From Arcobacter cloacae (GTDB taxonomy: Bacteria > Campylobacterota > Campylobacteria > Campylobacterales > Arcobacteraceae), in contig NZ_CP053833.1 of the NCBI RefSeq assembly GCF_013201935.1, positions 2,046,001 to 2,110,000 on the forward strand: a stretch of 64,000 nt of DNA, read 5' to 3'. The notes under the pieces are model-generated. The model searched no databases. It saw only the letters and a list, made by a program, of their open reading frames with translations, and was not told the DNA's origin. The first letter of the stretch is position 1, and each line of letters begins with the position of its first letter. This document shows positions 19,596-29,836 of this stretch, one piece after another. A program made the translations under genes and the position numbers.

Positions 19596-20636
19596 ATGAA
19601 AAAAGTTTTAGAAGTTTGTCTCTCTCCTGATTTGGGTGGACTTGAACTGTATATGAAAAATATTACTAAATATTTAAATTCACCTGCTGTAATTAATAAA
19701 AAATCAAAACTGAAAGAAATACTTAAAAATGAAAAAATAGATTATTTTGAACTTTCAAGATATAGTTTTTTTAAACTTGCAAAAATCATAGATAAAGAAG
19801 AAATTGATATAGTTCATCTTCACTGGACAAAAGATATTCCAATAGTTGTTTTTGCGAAACTTCTTTCAAAAAGAAAACCAAAAATTGTTCAAACAAGACA
19901 TATGCATATGACAAGATTTAAAAGTGATTTTTACCATAAATTTTTATATAAAAATATTGATATGATGATTGCTGTTACAAATCTAGTAAAAGAACAACTT
20001 GAAAAATTTATTCCAAAAGATATAAGACCTAAAATAGAAACTTCTTATATCGGAGCAAATACTCCTAAAATTTTAAGCAATGAAGAAAAAAATAGTTTAA
20101 AAAAATCTTTTAATATCACTGATGAATTTATAGTTTGTATTGTTGGAAGAATTGAAGAAGCAAAAGGACAACATATAGTTTTACAAGCTGTTGAGAAATT
20201 ACGAAAAAATGGCATAAAAATAAAAACTTTAGTTGTTGGTCACTATATGGATGAAAATTATTTTAATAATCTAAAAAACTCTTATCCAAATGATATATTT
20301 ACAGGCTTTGTTTCTAATCCAACAGATTTTATGCAAATTTCTGATTGTGTTGTTTTGGCAACAAAAAAAGAGACTTTTGGGCTTGTGCTTATTGAAGCCA
20401 TGAAATGTGGTGTTTGTGTTTTAGGAAGTAATAATGGTGGTCCTCTTGAAATCATCGATGATGAAAAAACTGGACTTCTATTTGAAAGTATGAATAGTGA
20501 TAGTTTATGTAAAAAGTTATCTTTGATTATAGAAAATGAAAAATTAAAAGAAACATTAGCTTTAAATGGAAAGATTAAAGCTAATGAAGTTTTTGATAGG
20601 GAGAAGCAGTTTGTGAAATTAAAAAAACTTCTTTGA
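19596..20636 (+). CDS. GT4 glycosyltransferase (WaaG-like)
   Basis: A 346-aa GT-B retaining transferase. It has LSPDLGGLELYMKN at the N-terminus, VGRIEEAKGQHIVLQAV near 187, and an intact EX7E motif in KETFGLVLIEAMKCG near 265. It is probably a core transferase. It is the only plus-strand gene in this block, with a -10-like TAGAAT just upstream, and its end faces the convergent GT2 gene 20 bp away. Confidence 0.88.
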   Translation: MKKVLEVCLSPDLGGLELYMKNITKYLNSPAVINKKSKLKEILKNEKIDYFELSRYSFFKLAKIIDKEEIDIVHLHWTKDIPIVVFAKLLSKRKPKIVQTRHMHMTRFKSDFYHKFLYKNIDMMIAVTNLVKEQLEKFIPKDIRPKIETSYIGANTPKILSNEEKNSLKKSFNITDEFIVCIVGRIEEAKGQHIVLQAVEKLRKNGIKIKTLVVGHYMDENYFNNLKNSYPNDIFTGFVSNPTDFMQISDCVVLATKKETFGLVLIEAMKCGVCVLGSNNGGPLEIIDDEKTGLLFESMNSDSLCKKLSLIIENEKLKETLALNGKIKANEVFDREKQFVKLKKLL

Positions 20637-20656
20637 TAAAAATTTTAAAATCTATA

Positions 20657-21625
20657 CTAAATAGAATAAAATAATATTTTTAATAAATTATTTCTTGAGG
20701 AAAATCTAAATAAATATCTATTTCTTGCTTTTATTTTTTTAATTTTAAAAAGTTCGTCTTTGTATTTTTTTAAGCATTTATAGATTTTATAACTAAAGAA
20801 ACCTTTCTGATAATTTGAATAATGTTCAATTAAAGTATTTAAAATATCTATAGTTTCTTTATCTAAGTTTTTTACAGATTTAAATGCTAAACAATAATTT
20901 ACAATATTTTGTGCAAAGTTTAGCCAATAATGTTCTTTTTTTCTAAATTTATCAAATAATGAAGTATAATTCTTCTCAACATGTTTTGTAACCTGTTCAT
21001 TATATCTTCTATAATAAGTATATGATTCTTCTGTATATGTTATTGTTCCTATAGTTGATGCTACAAATGCAATCCAAATATCATGAAAAGAAACGCTTAA
21101 AGGAATAGGAATAATATAAGGGATAATCTCTTTTTTAAACATTAAAGTATTACCAGATACACAATTAGAAAAAATAAAGGATTTATTGCATTTTCCTTTA
21201 ACTAAATTTGCATTTGATCTTATAAATTCTTTATTTGAAATATTTGAATTTTCATCTATCACAATAGAATCTGAATATATTAAAATATTAGTTTTAATTT
21301 CATTTAGGAATATTTCAAGTTTATTTGTTTTCCAAATGTCATCTTGATCGGCAAGGGCAATATAATCTCCAACACAAAGAGATATAGCTTTTTCAAAATT
21401 TTTTACAAAACCTAAATTATAAGTATTTTCAAAAAGTTTAATTCTTTTATCTTTTTGAATATATTCATTAATAATTTCCACAGTATTATCTTTGGAATTA
21501 TCATCAACAATAACTATCTCTAAATTATCATAAGTTTGATCTAAAATAGAGTCTAATTGCTCTTTTATAAATCTACTTCCATTATATGTACACATTGCTA
21601 TAGATACTAAACTATTTTTTTTCAT
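20657..21625 (-). CDS. GT2 glycosyltransferase
   Basis: A 322-aa protein with the GT-A fold in the first 220 residues: SIAMCTYNGSRFIKEQLDS, the nucleotide-binding VDDNSKDNT, and the metal-binding ALADQDDIWK near 92-101. This ADQDDIW subtype is common among rhamnosyl- and hexosyltransferases of O-antigen loci. It resembles the GT2 proteins at 60983 and 62863. It overlaps the ligase-family gene by 14 bp and is the last gene of the long minus-strand operon. Confidence 0.88.
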   Translation of the reverse strand: MKKNSLVSIAMCTYNGSRFIKEQLDSILDQTYDNLEIVIVDDNSKDNTVEIINEYIQKDKRIKLFENTYNLGFVKNFEKAISLCVGDYIALADQDDIWKTNKLEIFLNEIKTNILIYSDSIVIDENSNISNKEFIRSNANLVKGKCNKSFIFSNCVSGNTLMFKKEIIPYIIPIPLSVSFHDIWIAFVASTIGTITYTEESYTYYRRYNEQVTKHVEKNYTSLFDKFRKKEHYWLNFAQNIVNYCLAFKSVKNLDKETIDILNTLIEHYSNYQKGFFSYKIYKCLKKYKDELFKIKKIKARNRYLFRFSSRNNLLKILFYSI

Positions 21626-22901
21626 CTGTTTTGCCCATTATATTATATTTTGTAGATACAACAATAATTATTGAAATAAAAATTGCACCTAGCATCATAA
21701 TCTCTTTTTGTCTAAACATATTTTCTGTAAATCCACCTAAAAAAACTATAAAAACAAAAGAGTACCTTACATAATTTAAATAATCATCTTTAATTTTTGT
21801 AACTATTAAATAATACCAAATTAATAAAAGTAATATTAATCCAATCAAACCTGTTCCGGCAAAAATAGTAATATATGAATTATGTAAATGTCCTAATTGT
21901 CCTTTCATAAAGCTACCAATTTCATTAACTTGGATTTTTTGTACCACACTATTTACTTTAGAATATCCTGTGCCATATAAGATATTAAAATCCTCATTTT
22001 GGATTATTTTAGGAATAAGGATATAAGAAGATAATCTAACTCCAAAACTTGTATTATAATTTTTATCTTCAATCACTTTAACAATATCAAAGTAACCTTG
22101 CTTTAATCTTTTATTTACATTATCACTAAAGAAAAATCCCATAAAAAAAATAAATATAATTGTTAAGAAACTCAAAATTATGTATTTATAGTTATGTCTA
22201 AGATATATAAATATCAAAATAAATAATGTTCCTAAAAGAGTAAATTGCCCCGTTCTTCCTGTTGTTAAGAATAAATTTGTAATCATAGTTAATGTAAAAA
22301 CTAATAATATTATTTTAATAACTTTACTATCTGTGTTAAAAAACGAAAATACAGAAATAACAATAGCTAACGATAGAAACAATGTATATTCCATATGTGA
22401 TGGTAAAAAAGGCACTGGATTATACTTATTTCCAACAATATTAAAACCAAAAATTTGAGATTTTATAACTTCAAAATATATTCCATAAGATATTATTTCG
22501 TTTATAAACATTCCTAATAGAAATGCACTAATTATATACTGAATATGCTCTTTTTTAATTGTAGTTGATATAATTAATATGGGTAATAAAAAATATTTAA
22601 AGAATATATCATAAGAATTATAATCATTATTTAAGGTAAAAATACACCCTATTAAAATCCATGCTGCAAAAATTAGAATAAATAAAAATATTCTATTAGC
22701 ATTTATAAAAAAAGTAATTTTCTTATAATTAAGAGTTAAAAGCCAAATATAAAATAAATTATTTATCAACTTTCTACCTATACCGGAATCGAATGAAACA
22801 AAAAAAGCAAATAATAAAATACCAATTATTACAAATTTTTCAGAAAAAATTTTAATTTTAGAATAATTAATCTTTTTAAAATATATCAACAACAATAACA
22901 C
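21612..22901 (-). CDS. O-antigen ligase family protein (WaaL/Wzy_C type)
   Basis: A 429-aa polytopic inner-membrane protein with about 10-12 hydrophobic segments and one large periplasmic loop (about 255-340). That loop ends in GHLHNSYITIFAGTGLIG, the H-x-x-N...G-x-x-G signature of the O-antigen ligase/polymerase family. Its place beside the core genes suggests WaaL, the ligase that moves undecaprenyl-linked glycan to lipid A-core. A second such protein (61691-62866) in the O-antigen locus would then be the Wzy polymerase. The division is inferred from context. Confidence 0.78.
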   Translation of the reverse strand: MLLLLIYFKKINYSKIKIFSEKFVIIGILLFAFFVSFDSGIGRKLINNLFYIWLLTLNYKKITFFINANRIFLFILIFAAWILIGCIFTLNNDYNSYDIFFKYFLLPILIISTTIKKEHIQYIISAFLLGMFINEIISYGIYFEVIKSQIFGFNIVGNKYNPVPFLPSHMEYTLFLSLAIVISVFSFFNTDSKVIKIILLVFTLTMITNLFLTTGRTGQFTLLGTLFILIFIYLRHNYKYIILSFLTIIFIFFMGFFFSDNVNKRLKQGYFDIVKVIEDKNYNTSFGVRLSSYILIPKIIQNEDFNILYGTGYSKVNSVVQKIQVNEIGSFMKGQLGHLHNSYITIFAGTGLIGLILLLLIWYYLIVTKIKDDYLNYVRYSFVFIVFLGGFTENMFRQKEIMMLGAIFISIIIVVSTKYNIMGKTDEKK

Positions 22902-22904
22902 CTT

Positions 22905-23780
22905 TTATATTTCATATTTCCCATATTTATTAATTAAGAAATGATATAAGCCTAAAAACTTTGCTTTTATTTTTTTTAATTTAGATGTTTCATAAAGTAA
23001 AATCTTTGTTATATCATGAATAAAAACAATATTTATAATCTTTAACAATCCAAATTCTCTTGGAAAAATCTTTCTATATTTCATTGATAGATACAAAGAA
23101 TTTCTTGCTATATAATATACTCTTTGATTATTATGTTCTACTTTATGTTTTTTTTTACCAGTTAATAAATTTTTTCTTAAATATAGTTCACCCAAAGCAT
23201 GCTCAACTAAAACATCCTTAAAATATAAAACTCTTAAATTTACTTTTTTAATTTTTGCACAAAAATCATAATCAACCATGTCTATAAAAAGATTATCATC
23301 AAAACGACCTATTTGATTAAAATATTTTAAATTAATAATATTTGATGAAGTTATTACTATAAATTTTTCTTCATAATCCAAAGTTTGATTTTTAGGCAAT
23401 TTTTCTAAAGCATTTCTAGTTGTATTTGCTGACAATAAACAGATATTAGAAATATCTTGGATATTCAATAAACACTTTTTATAGTGGGTAAAATTAACAA
23501 ATGAACTATCTTGATCCATTGTTAAGATCCAATCGAAACCCAATGATATAGCTTTATCACATGCAATATTTAAAGCTGATGCAATACCTAAATTTCCATT
23601 ATTATTTATATAAATTAATTTATCTTTATAATAATCTTTAATTAAATTAATAAGTTCTATATTTTTTCTTTCTGAATTATCTACAATAATCAAATTATCA
23701 ACAAAATCTGCATAAGTTTTAATATTATCAAATACATCATCTTTTGGATTATATAAAACCACGCTTACTATTAAATTCAT
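22905..23780 (-). CDS. Rhamnosyltransferase-type GT2
   Basis: A 291-aa GT-A protein. It begins IVSVVLYNPKDDVFDNI, has IIVDNSERKN, and contains WILTMDQDSSF near 85-95. The TMDQDS motif is characteristic of the dTDP-rhamnose transferase subgroup. It lies in the same operon as rmlABCD, which makes its likely donor dTDP-L-rhamnose. It shares one base with the next GT2 gene. Confidence 0.84.
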   Translation of the reverse strand: MNLIVSVVLYNPKDDVFDNIKTYADFVDNLIIVDNSERKNIELINLIKDYYKDKLIYINNNGNLGIASALNIACDKAISLGFDWILTMDQDSSFVNFTHYKKCLLNIQDISNICLLSANTTRNALEKLPKNQTLDYEEKFIVITSSNIINLKYFNQIGRFDDNLFIDMVDYDFCAKIKKVNLRVLYFKDVLVEHALGELYLRKNLLTGKKKHKVEHNNQRVYYIARNSLYLSMKYRKIFPREFGLLKIINIVFIHDITKILLYETSKLKKIKAKFLGLYHFLINKYGKYEI

Positions 23781-24607
23781 TATAATTTTTCTATCCCATT
23801 TTTACAATAAAAAACATTCTCAATTTTTGTTTTATCCATGATTTCTCTATTAATTTTGCCTATATCATCATCAAATCTTTTTTCATGATATAAATGAGCA
23901 ATATTAGCTACCAATCTAATACTTTTTAATTCAATCCCTACTTCCCTAAATCTCCAACTAGGATCTACATCCTCTCCCTCTGCAGGATTAATAAAATCTT
24001 CATTAAATCCATTTATTTTTAAAAAATTTTCTTTAAAACAAGAAAAATTACAACCAACTATATGTCTTACATATCTTTTATGAAGTATTTTTGTTATAAA
24101 GTTATTTCTATTTAAAATAAATCCATCTTCTAAATGCTTAGTATTATCTTTAAGTAATTGAGGTAGAAATTTTAAAAAATTCTTTTCAATATCAGATACT
24201 TTTATTTCTTTTTGTTTTACTTTTTCAGTAAATTTAGAACCAAGTTCTATTCTTTTACCACATAAAACTATATTTTTTTCTGAATTTTTCATATGCCCCT
24301 CTACAAAAGTACTATAAGGAACACAATCACCATCTATAAAAATTAGATATTCATATTTTGAAGCAACAATTGCCCTGTTAAGAGCTATATTCTTTCTCCA
24401 TCCTATATCTTCTTGAAACAAATGAGTTATATCTAATTTATTATATCTGTTTTTTGCAATAGAAACATATTCAGACATTTCTACACTATTTCCATCTTCT
24501 GAAATGATAACTTCATCTGGAACTACTGTTTGTTTAGATAAAGATTCTAGTATTAAATCTAAACTATCCGTATCTTTATATACAGATATTATTATTGAAC
24601 ATTTCAT
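23780..24607 (-). CDS. GT2 glycosyltransferase with galactosyltransferase-type C-terminus
   Basis: A 275-aa protein with IIISVYKDTDSLDLIL, VIISEDGN and the metal-binding FIDGDCVPY near 92-100. A later block GCNFSCFKENFLKINGFNE followed by GEDVDPSWR resembles the Glyco_transf_7C region seen in chondroitin- and galactosyltransferase-like enzymes. Donor unknown. It overlaps rmlB by 4 bp and the rhamnosyltransferase by one base. Confidence 0.85.
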   Translation of the reverse strand: MKCSIIISVYKDTDSLDLILESLSKQTVVPDEVIISEDGNSVEMSEYVSIAKNRYNKLDITHLFQEDIGWRKNIALNRAIVASKYEYLIFIDGDCVPYSTFVEGHMKNSEKNIVLCGKRIELGSKFTEKVKQKEIKVSDIEKNFLKFLPQLLKDNTKHLEDGFILNRNNFITKILHKRYVRHIVGCNFSCFKENFLKINGFNEDFINPAEGEDVDPSWRFREVGIELKSIRLVANIAHLYHEKRFDDDIGKINREIMDKTKIENVFYCKNGIEKL

Positions 24608-25644
24608 TTACAAATCCCATATTTATTTAAATACCACTCAATAGTCTTAACTATCCCTGTGTCAAAATTCTCATCTGCTTTCCATCCTAGTTCATTCTCT
24701 AGTTTACTCGCATCTATTGCATATCTTCTATCATGTCCTGCTCTATCTTCTACAAATGTAATAAGACTTTTATATGAAAAATTAGGTTGTGGAACTTCTT
24801 TATCTAATATTGTTGTTATTGCATCTACTATTTGAAGATTTGTTCTTTCATTTCTTCCACCAATATTATATGTCTCTCCTTTATTACCTTTATGATAAAC
24901 AAGGTCTATTCCTTTACAATGATCTAATACATACAACCAATCTCTTATATTTTTCCCATCACCATAGATTGGAATAGGATTATTATTTAGAGCATTTCTT
25001 ATAATTGTTGGAATTAGTTTTTCATCATGTTGTTTTGGACCATAGTTATTTGAGCAGTTTGTAATAACTGCATTTAATCCAAATGTTTCTACATATGCTC
25101 TTATTATCATATCACTTGAAGCTTTACTAGCTGAGTAAGGAGAGTTTGGAGCGTATGGAGTTTTTTCTGTAAAAAGGTCATTTGGATCTAGGCTTAATGT
25201 TCCATATACTTCATCTGTTGAGATATGATGAAATCTACAATCTTGATATTCTGTTTTATAAGTAAATGGTTTTTCCATCCAATACTTTTTTGCCACATCT
25301 ACAAGGGTATATGTTCCATTTACATTTGTTTGTACAAACACACCTGGATTTTTAATACTATTATCTACATGAGATTCAGCAGCAAAGTGAATAACACCTT
25401 TTATATCATATTCAGTAAATATAAATTCAACTAATTCTCTATTACAGATATCACCTTTTATAAATTTATAGTTAGGATTATTTTCACACTCTTTTAGATT
25501 ATCAAGATTTCCTGCATAAGTTAAAAGGTCTAAATTTACTAAGTTATAATTTGGATATTTCTCTAGGAAATATGGTACAAAGTTTGAACCTATAAATCCT
25601 GCTGTTCCTGTTAGTAGTATTGTTTTATTTTTGTTATTGAACAT
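24604..25644 (-). CDS. rfbB: dTDP-glucose 4,6-dehydratase
   Basis: A 346-aa SDR (RmlB) that makes dTDP-4-keto-6-deoxyglucose from dTDP-glucose. It has GTAGFIGSNFV at the N-terminus, HFAAESHVDNSI near 87, HISTDEVYG with the catalytic Thr-Asp-Glu, and YSASKASSD with the catalytic Tyr and Lys. It is the fourth rml gene in the order A-C-D-(KilA-N)-B and is separated from the KilA-N gene by only 1 bp. Confidence 0.97.
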   Translation of the reverse strand: MFNNKNKTILLTGTAGFIGSNFVPYFLEKYPNYNLVNLDLLTYAGNLDNLKECENNPNYKFIKGDICNRELVEFIFTEYDIKGVIHFAAESHVDNSIKNPGVFVQTNVNGTYTLVDVAKKYWMEKPFTYKTEYQDCRFHHISTDEVYGTLSLDPNDLFTEKTPYAPNSPYSASKASSDMIIRAYVETFGLNAVITNCSNNYGPKQHDEKLIPTIIRNALNNNPIPIYGDGKNIRDWLYVLDHCKGIDLVYHKGNKGETYNIGGRNERTNLQIVDAITTILDKEVPQPNFSYKSLITFVEDRAGHDRRYAIDASKLENELGWKADENFDTGIVKTIEWYLNKYGICK

Positions 25645-25645
25645 T

Positions 25646-26446
25646 TTATTTTCTCTCCAACTGTTTTATATTTGTATTTAAAATTCTCATTTGATTTATC
25701 GCAAGCTGATTGAGTTTTTGTAGTCTAACAGATTGGGATAATTTTTCTTCAATAAAATGAGCATTTAATGACTCCATATTAGCCAAACATACAAGTTGAT
25801 TCACATCTGCATAATCTCTAATATTTCCATCTAATTTTGGATTGCTTTCCCGCCATTCTTTTGCAGTCATCCCAAATAATGCGACATTAAGTATATCAGC
25901 CTCACTTGCATAAACAAAATTAATCTGAGCAGGTGTAAGTTCCTTTGGTATGAGGTTTTGTTTTATAGCATCTGTATGAATCTTATAGTTTAGTTTTGTC
26001 AGATTTCGTCTTATATCCCAACCTAATTGTTTTTGCTCTTCCTCTTTTAATCTTTGAAATTCTTTGATAAGGTAGATTTTAAATTCTGCACTTATCCACA
26101 TTCCAAATTCAAAAGCTATGTCTTTATGAGCATAAGTTCCACCATATCTACCAGCTTTTGCTACAAGTCCTATAGCATTTGTTTTTTCACTCCACTCTTT
26201 GGCACTAAGTTTATAACTATTGAGACCCACTTTAGATGTAATTATGGCAAATTCGCCATAATTAAAATTTGGATTATGAATCTTTTCCCAAATTCCTAAA
26301 TACTCTATAGTATTTCTATTTCTTAACCAATCAGATATAAAAAAATCTCCATCTTTGGCTTTAAGCATATCTGTCAAAGAGATATAATCTTGGTCATCTA
26401 CTTTTAAAATTGTTATTTCATTTTCTAAAACGGTAAGCTTAGCCAT
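25646..26446 (-). CDS. KilA-N domain protein inside the rml operon
   Basis: A 266-aa protein with an N-terminal KilA-N-like DNA-binding domain (about 6-105; YISLTDMLKA, FISDWLRNRNTIEYLG, GRYGGTYAHKDIAFEFGMWIS). The helical C-terminal part (about 125-266) contains NQLVCLANMESLNAHFIE. KilA-N domains are best known from phages and large DNA viruses. It has 1-bp spacing to rmlB and shares one base with rmlD, so it is fully embedded in the operon and co-expressed. No other phage gene is near. A regulatory or phage-sensing role is possible but unproven. Confidence 0.83.
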   Translation of the reverse strand: MAKLTVLENEITILKVDDQDYISLTDMLKAKDGDFFISDWLRNRNTIEYLGIWEKIHNPNFNYGEFAIITSKVGLNSYKLSAKEWSEKTNAIGLVAKAGRYGGTYAHKDIAFEFGMWISAEFKIYLIKEFQRLKEEEQKQLGWDIRRNLTKLNYKIHTDAIKQNLIPKELTPAQINFVYASEADILNVALFGMTAKEWRESNPKLDGNIRDYADVNQLVCLANMESLNAHFIEEKLSQSVRLQKLNQLAINQMRILNTNIKQLERK

Positions 26447-27327
26447 TATCTTCTCTCACCCAATCTTCTTAAACAATCATCTAAACCATCTTTCCAATAT
26501 GGTATCTCTATATTGAAAGTTGATTTTATTTTATTTTTATTTAATAGTGAAAAATGTGGTCGTTTTGCTGGTGTTGGATATTGATATGTCTCTATTGCCT
26601 TTATTTTACAATCTAATTTTGCCATTTTCATTATCTCTTTTGCAAAATCATACCAAGACAATACACCTTCATTTGAATAGTTATAAATTTCAACTTTTTG
26701 GTTATTTATTTGAGGAACAATATCAAGAATAATTTTAGCTAAATCTTTAGCATAAGTAGGTGTTCCTATTTGATCAAATATTACACCTAATTCTTCTTTT
26801 TCTTTTCCTAATCGAAGCATTGTTTTTACAAAATTATTTCCATAGTAGCTATAAACCCAAGAAGTTCTAATAATTATAGAATTTTTCGGATTTATATCTC
26901 TCATTTCATTTTCACCATCAAGTTTTGTTTTACCATATATTGATTGTGGGTTTGTTTGGAACTCTTCACAGTAAGGTTTAAAATTTTTACCATCAAACAC
27001 ATAGTCAGTTGAAATATGAATTAGTTTAATATTTAACTCTTGAGAAACTAAAGCTAATTTTTTCACAGCTTTTCTATTTATTAGATCTGCATTTATTTCA
27101 TCAGTTTGGGCTTTATCCACTGCAGTATATGCTGCGCAGTTGATTATTACATTAATATTATTTGTTCTACAAAACTCTTTTATACTCTCTTTTGAAGTAA
27201 TATCAATATTTGATCTATCTGTGAAAAAAAAGTTATATGAATATTCTTTTGAAAGCTCTTTTATTTCACTTCCAAGCTGTCCATTTGAACCAGTCACTAA
27301 AACATTATAGATATTTGAATTAAGCAT
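26446..27327 (-). CDS. rfbD: dTDP-4-dehydrorhamnose reductase
   Basis: A 293-aa SDR (RmlD) that completes dTDP-L-rhamnose synthesis by reducing the 4-keto group. It shows GSNGQLGSEI near 14, NCAAYTAVDKAQ near 63, STDYVFDG near 105 and the catalytic Tyr-x-x-x-Lys in YGKTKLDGE. It overlaps rmlC by 8 bp. Length is typical. Confidence 0.96.
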   Translation of the reverse strand: MLNSNIYNVLVTGSNGQLGSEIKELSKEYSYNFFFTDRSNIDITSKESIKEFCRTNNINVIINCAAYTAVDKAQTDEINADLINRKAVKKLALVSQELNIKLIHISTDYVFDGKNFKPYCEEFQTNPQSIYGKTKLDGENEMRDINPKNSIIIRTSWVYSYYGNNFVKTMLRLGKEKEELGVIFDQIGTPTYAKDLAKIILDIVPQINNQKVEIYNYSNEGVLSWYDFAKEIMKMAKLDCKIKAIETYQYPTPAKRPHFSLLNKNKIKSTFNIEIPYWKDGLDDCLRRLGERR

Positions 27328-27904
27328 AATAATCTACTCCAAATTCAAATATCTCTTTATCATCTTTTATATCAAAAAGTTTTGGTTGTTTTGTATCTTT
27401 AGCTGACAGATTTAATTCATCATGATTTAAAATCCAATCTATATTTAGATTTTCATCATCGAAGGCTATACCTCTATCACATTGTGGGCTATAATAGTTA
27501 TCTACTTTATATGCAAAAATAGTATCATCTTCTAAAACTACAAATCCATGAGCAAATCCTCTTGGAACTAATAGTTGTTTTTTATTCTCCACACTTAAAA
27601 GAACTGCTACATGTTGTCCGAATGTAGGAGAGTTACGTCTTATATCAACTGCTACATCTAGAACTCTTCCAGAAATTACACGAACAAGTTTTGTTTGAGC
27701 ATGTGGGGGAAGTTGGTAATGAAGTCCTCTTAGAACTCCTTTTGAAGATTTACTTTCATTATCTTGGCAGAAGTTTATTTTATATCCTAAAAACTCTTCT
27801 AATTTATCTTGCCTAAAAGTCTCTACAAAGTATCCTCTACTATCACCATGAACGGTTGGTTCAATAATTACTACATCAGGAATATTTGTTCTTGTAAATG
27901 TCAT
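27320..27904 (-). CDS. rfbC: dTDP-4-dehydrorhamnose 3,5-epimerase
   Basis: A 194-aa cupin (RmlC) that epimerises C3 and C5 of dTDP-4-keto-6-deoxyglucose. The catalytic His lies in LRGLHYQ and the Tyr pair in VDNYYSP. VPRGFAHGFVVL and FDDENLNIDW are also conserved. It is a canonical member, unlike the divergent paralogue at 52174. It overlaps rmlD by 8 bp and follows rmlA by 2 bp. Confidence 0.96.
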   Translation of the reverse strand: MTFTRTNIPDVVIIEPTVHGDSRGYFVETFRQDKLEEFLGYKINFCQDNESKSSKGVLRGLHYQLPPHAQTKLVRVISGRVLDVAVDIRRNSPTFGQHVAVLLSVENKKQLLVPRGFAHGFVVLEDDTIFAYKVDNYYSPQCDRGIAFDDENLNIDWILNHDELNLSAKDTKQPKLFDIKDDKEIFEFGVDYYA

Positions 27905-27906
27905 AA

Positions 27907-28797
27907 TTATTTCATCCTTCTTGGTTGATTTGCTCTAGTTATTAGATATTGTCCATATTGGTTTTTCTTTAAAGGTTCTGCTAATTCAAGAAGTTTTTCT
28001 TTTGAAATATATCCCATTTCATAAGCTATTTCTTCAAGACAGGCTACTTTTAGACTTTGTCTATGTTCTATAGTTTGTATAAAAGTACTTGCTTCAAGAA
28101 GTGATTCATGTGTTCCTGTATCAAGCCAAGCGTATCCTCTTCCCATAAGTTCAACTTTTAATCTATTTTCATTTAGGTAATCTTGATTTAAAGTTGTAAT
28201 TTCTAGTTCACCACGATCACTTGGTTTTACTTCTTTTGCTTTTTTTACTACATCATTTGGATAAAAATACAATCCTACAACGGCATAATTTGATTTTGGG
28301 TTATTTGGTTTTTCTTCAATAGAGATTACATCTCCACTATCATTAAATTCTGCAACTCCATATCTTTGCGGATCCGAAACATAGTAACCAAATACTGTAG
28401 CTTTATTTTCATCTTTTATATTTTTTACACTTTTTGCTAAAAGTTCTGTCAATCCATGACCATAAAAAATATTATCACCAAGGACTAAACATGCATCATC
28501 ACCATCCAAAAACTCTTCACCTAAAATAAATGCTTGTGCTAGTCCATCTGGGCTTGGTTGAATTACATATTCAAATCTCATACCCAAATCTTTTCCATCA
28601 CCTAAAAGATTTATAAAACTAGGTTGATCTTGAGGAGTTGTAATAATTAATACTTCTTTTATACCTGCTAGCATTAAAACAGACAAAGGATAATATATCA
28701 TAGGTTTATCATAGATTGGAACTAATTGTTTACTTACACCCTTTGTTATTGGATACAATCTTGTCCCACTCCCTCCTGCTAGGATTATCCCTTTCAT
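27907..28797 (-). CDS. rfbA: Glucose-1-phosphate thymidylyltransferase
   Basis: A 296-aa nucleotidyltransferase (RmlA) that makes dTDP-glucose. It begins [17 protein letters not shown], the canonical nucleotide-binding signature, and has [12 protein letters not shown] near 105 with the metal-binding Asp and WLDTGTH near 220. It is the first rml gene in the minus-strand order A-C-D-B and lies 22 bp downstream of the GT9 gene. Confidence 0.97.
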   Translation of the reverse strand: MKGIILAGGSGTRLYPITKGVSKQLVPIYDKPMIYYPLSVLMLAGIKEVLIITTPQDQPSFINLLGDGKDLGMRFEYVIQPSPDGLAQAFILGEEFLDGDDACLVLGDNIFYGHGLTELLAKSVKNIKDENKATVFGYYVSDPQRYGVAEFNDSGDVISIEEKPNNPKSNYAVVGLYFYPNDVVKKAKEVKPSDRGELEITTLNQDYLNENRLKVELMGRGYAWLDTGTHESLLEASTFIQTIEHRQSLKVACLEEIAYEMGYISKEKLLELAEPLKKNQYGQYLITRANQPRRMK

Positions 28798-28819
28798 TTT
28801 ACTCTCCCTCTTTTTTGTT

Positions 28820-29830
28820 TTATTTTAACATAATTTTATTTAATACTTTTTCTAAAACAAATTCAGCACTTATGTTTTTCATACAAATATTATCTTTACA
28901 AGCTTTCATAACTTCTGTTTTATAACAAGGACTGCACTCTAAGTCTGCACTTATAATAGTTACTTCATTAAAAGGTGTTTTATATGGTCCTGTTTGAACA
29001 GCTGGTGTTGGACCAATTAGGCAAAATACAGGCGTATTCACTGCAGATGCAATATGTGCTGTTCCCGTATCTGTTACAATTAAAGCCTTTGCTTTTTCAA
29101 TAATACTAACCATTTGAGGAATTGATATTTTCCCTACTAAATCTATTACATTTGAATCATATGGTTTTAATGGCTCAAAAAAATGTTCTTCACCCTTTGC
29201 TCCAATAACTAAAATTTTTATCTCTTTTGGTACTAAAGTCAAAAACTTTTTCCAATTTTCATGAGTCCAAGCTCTATAATTTATACCCTTTTTCTTATTA
29301 TGAGAATTACTTGGGCTTATTATTATATATTCATTTGGTAAAGATAATTTTTCTTGTATTTCTTCAAAATCTTCTCCTATTAATCTTGGAAAAGAGTTCT
29401 CTAGATTCTCTTTTGAAACAATACTTGCATAAAACTCTTTACAAATTTCAACCATATGAGTTTTTGTGATATTTATATTTTCACTAAACCAACCAACTTT
29501 TTTCTTTGCAACAATATTTTCAACTAAACCTTTGAACTGTTTACCCATTTCAAAATTTATCAAAATATCATAGGGTTCTTTTTTTGATTCATTTATAATA
29601 GCTTTTTTTTGAGAACTAAAAAAAATAGGTATTTTTTTGTGTTTTAAAAAAAATATTTTATTAACTCTTTTATCATATTCAAATAATTTAGAGCTACTAG
29701 GAGTTGAAACAAAGTCTATTTTTATATCTTCCCCATACTCTAATCTCAAAGCATCAAGTACACTTGTTGAATAAACCAAATCTCCCAATGCTCCACATCT
29801 AATAATCAATATTTTTTTAATCTCTTGCAT
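28820..29830 (-). CDS. GT9 glycosyltransferase (heptosyltransferase-like)
   Basis: A 336-aa GT9 protein. It has [22 protein letters not shown] at the N-terminus, [17 protein letters not shown] near 172, [15 protein letters not shown] near 255, and a cysteine-rich end ([15 protein letters not shown]) like that of WaaF. It probably adds a further heptose or related sugar to the core. It lies 6 bp downstream of the kinase-like gene. Confidence 0.86.
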   Translation of the reverse strand: MQEIKKILIIRCGALGDLVYSTSVLDALRLEYGEDIKIDFVSTPSSSKLFEYDKRVNKIFFLKHKKIPIFFSSQKKAIINESKKEPYDILINFEMGKQFKGLVENIVAKKKVGWFSENINITKTHMVEICKEFYASIVSKENLENSFPRLIGEDFEEIQEKLSLPNEYIIISPSNSHNKKKGINYRAWTHENWKKFLTLVPKEIKILVIGAKGEEHFFEPLKPYDSNVIDLVGKISIPQMVSIIEKAKALIVTDTGTAHIASAVNTPVFCLIGPTPAVQTGPYKTPFNEVTIISADLECSPCYKTEVMKACKDNICMKNISAEFVLEKVLNKIMLK

Positions 29831-29836
29831 ATAAAA

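Noticed and set aside
25646-26446. Prophage or prophage remnant suggested by the KilA-N domain
   Set aside because: No integrase, portal, capsid or lysis gene and no repeats flank it, and the operon spacing is intact. It is treated as an operon gene.
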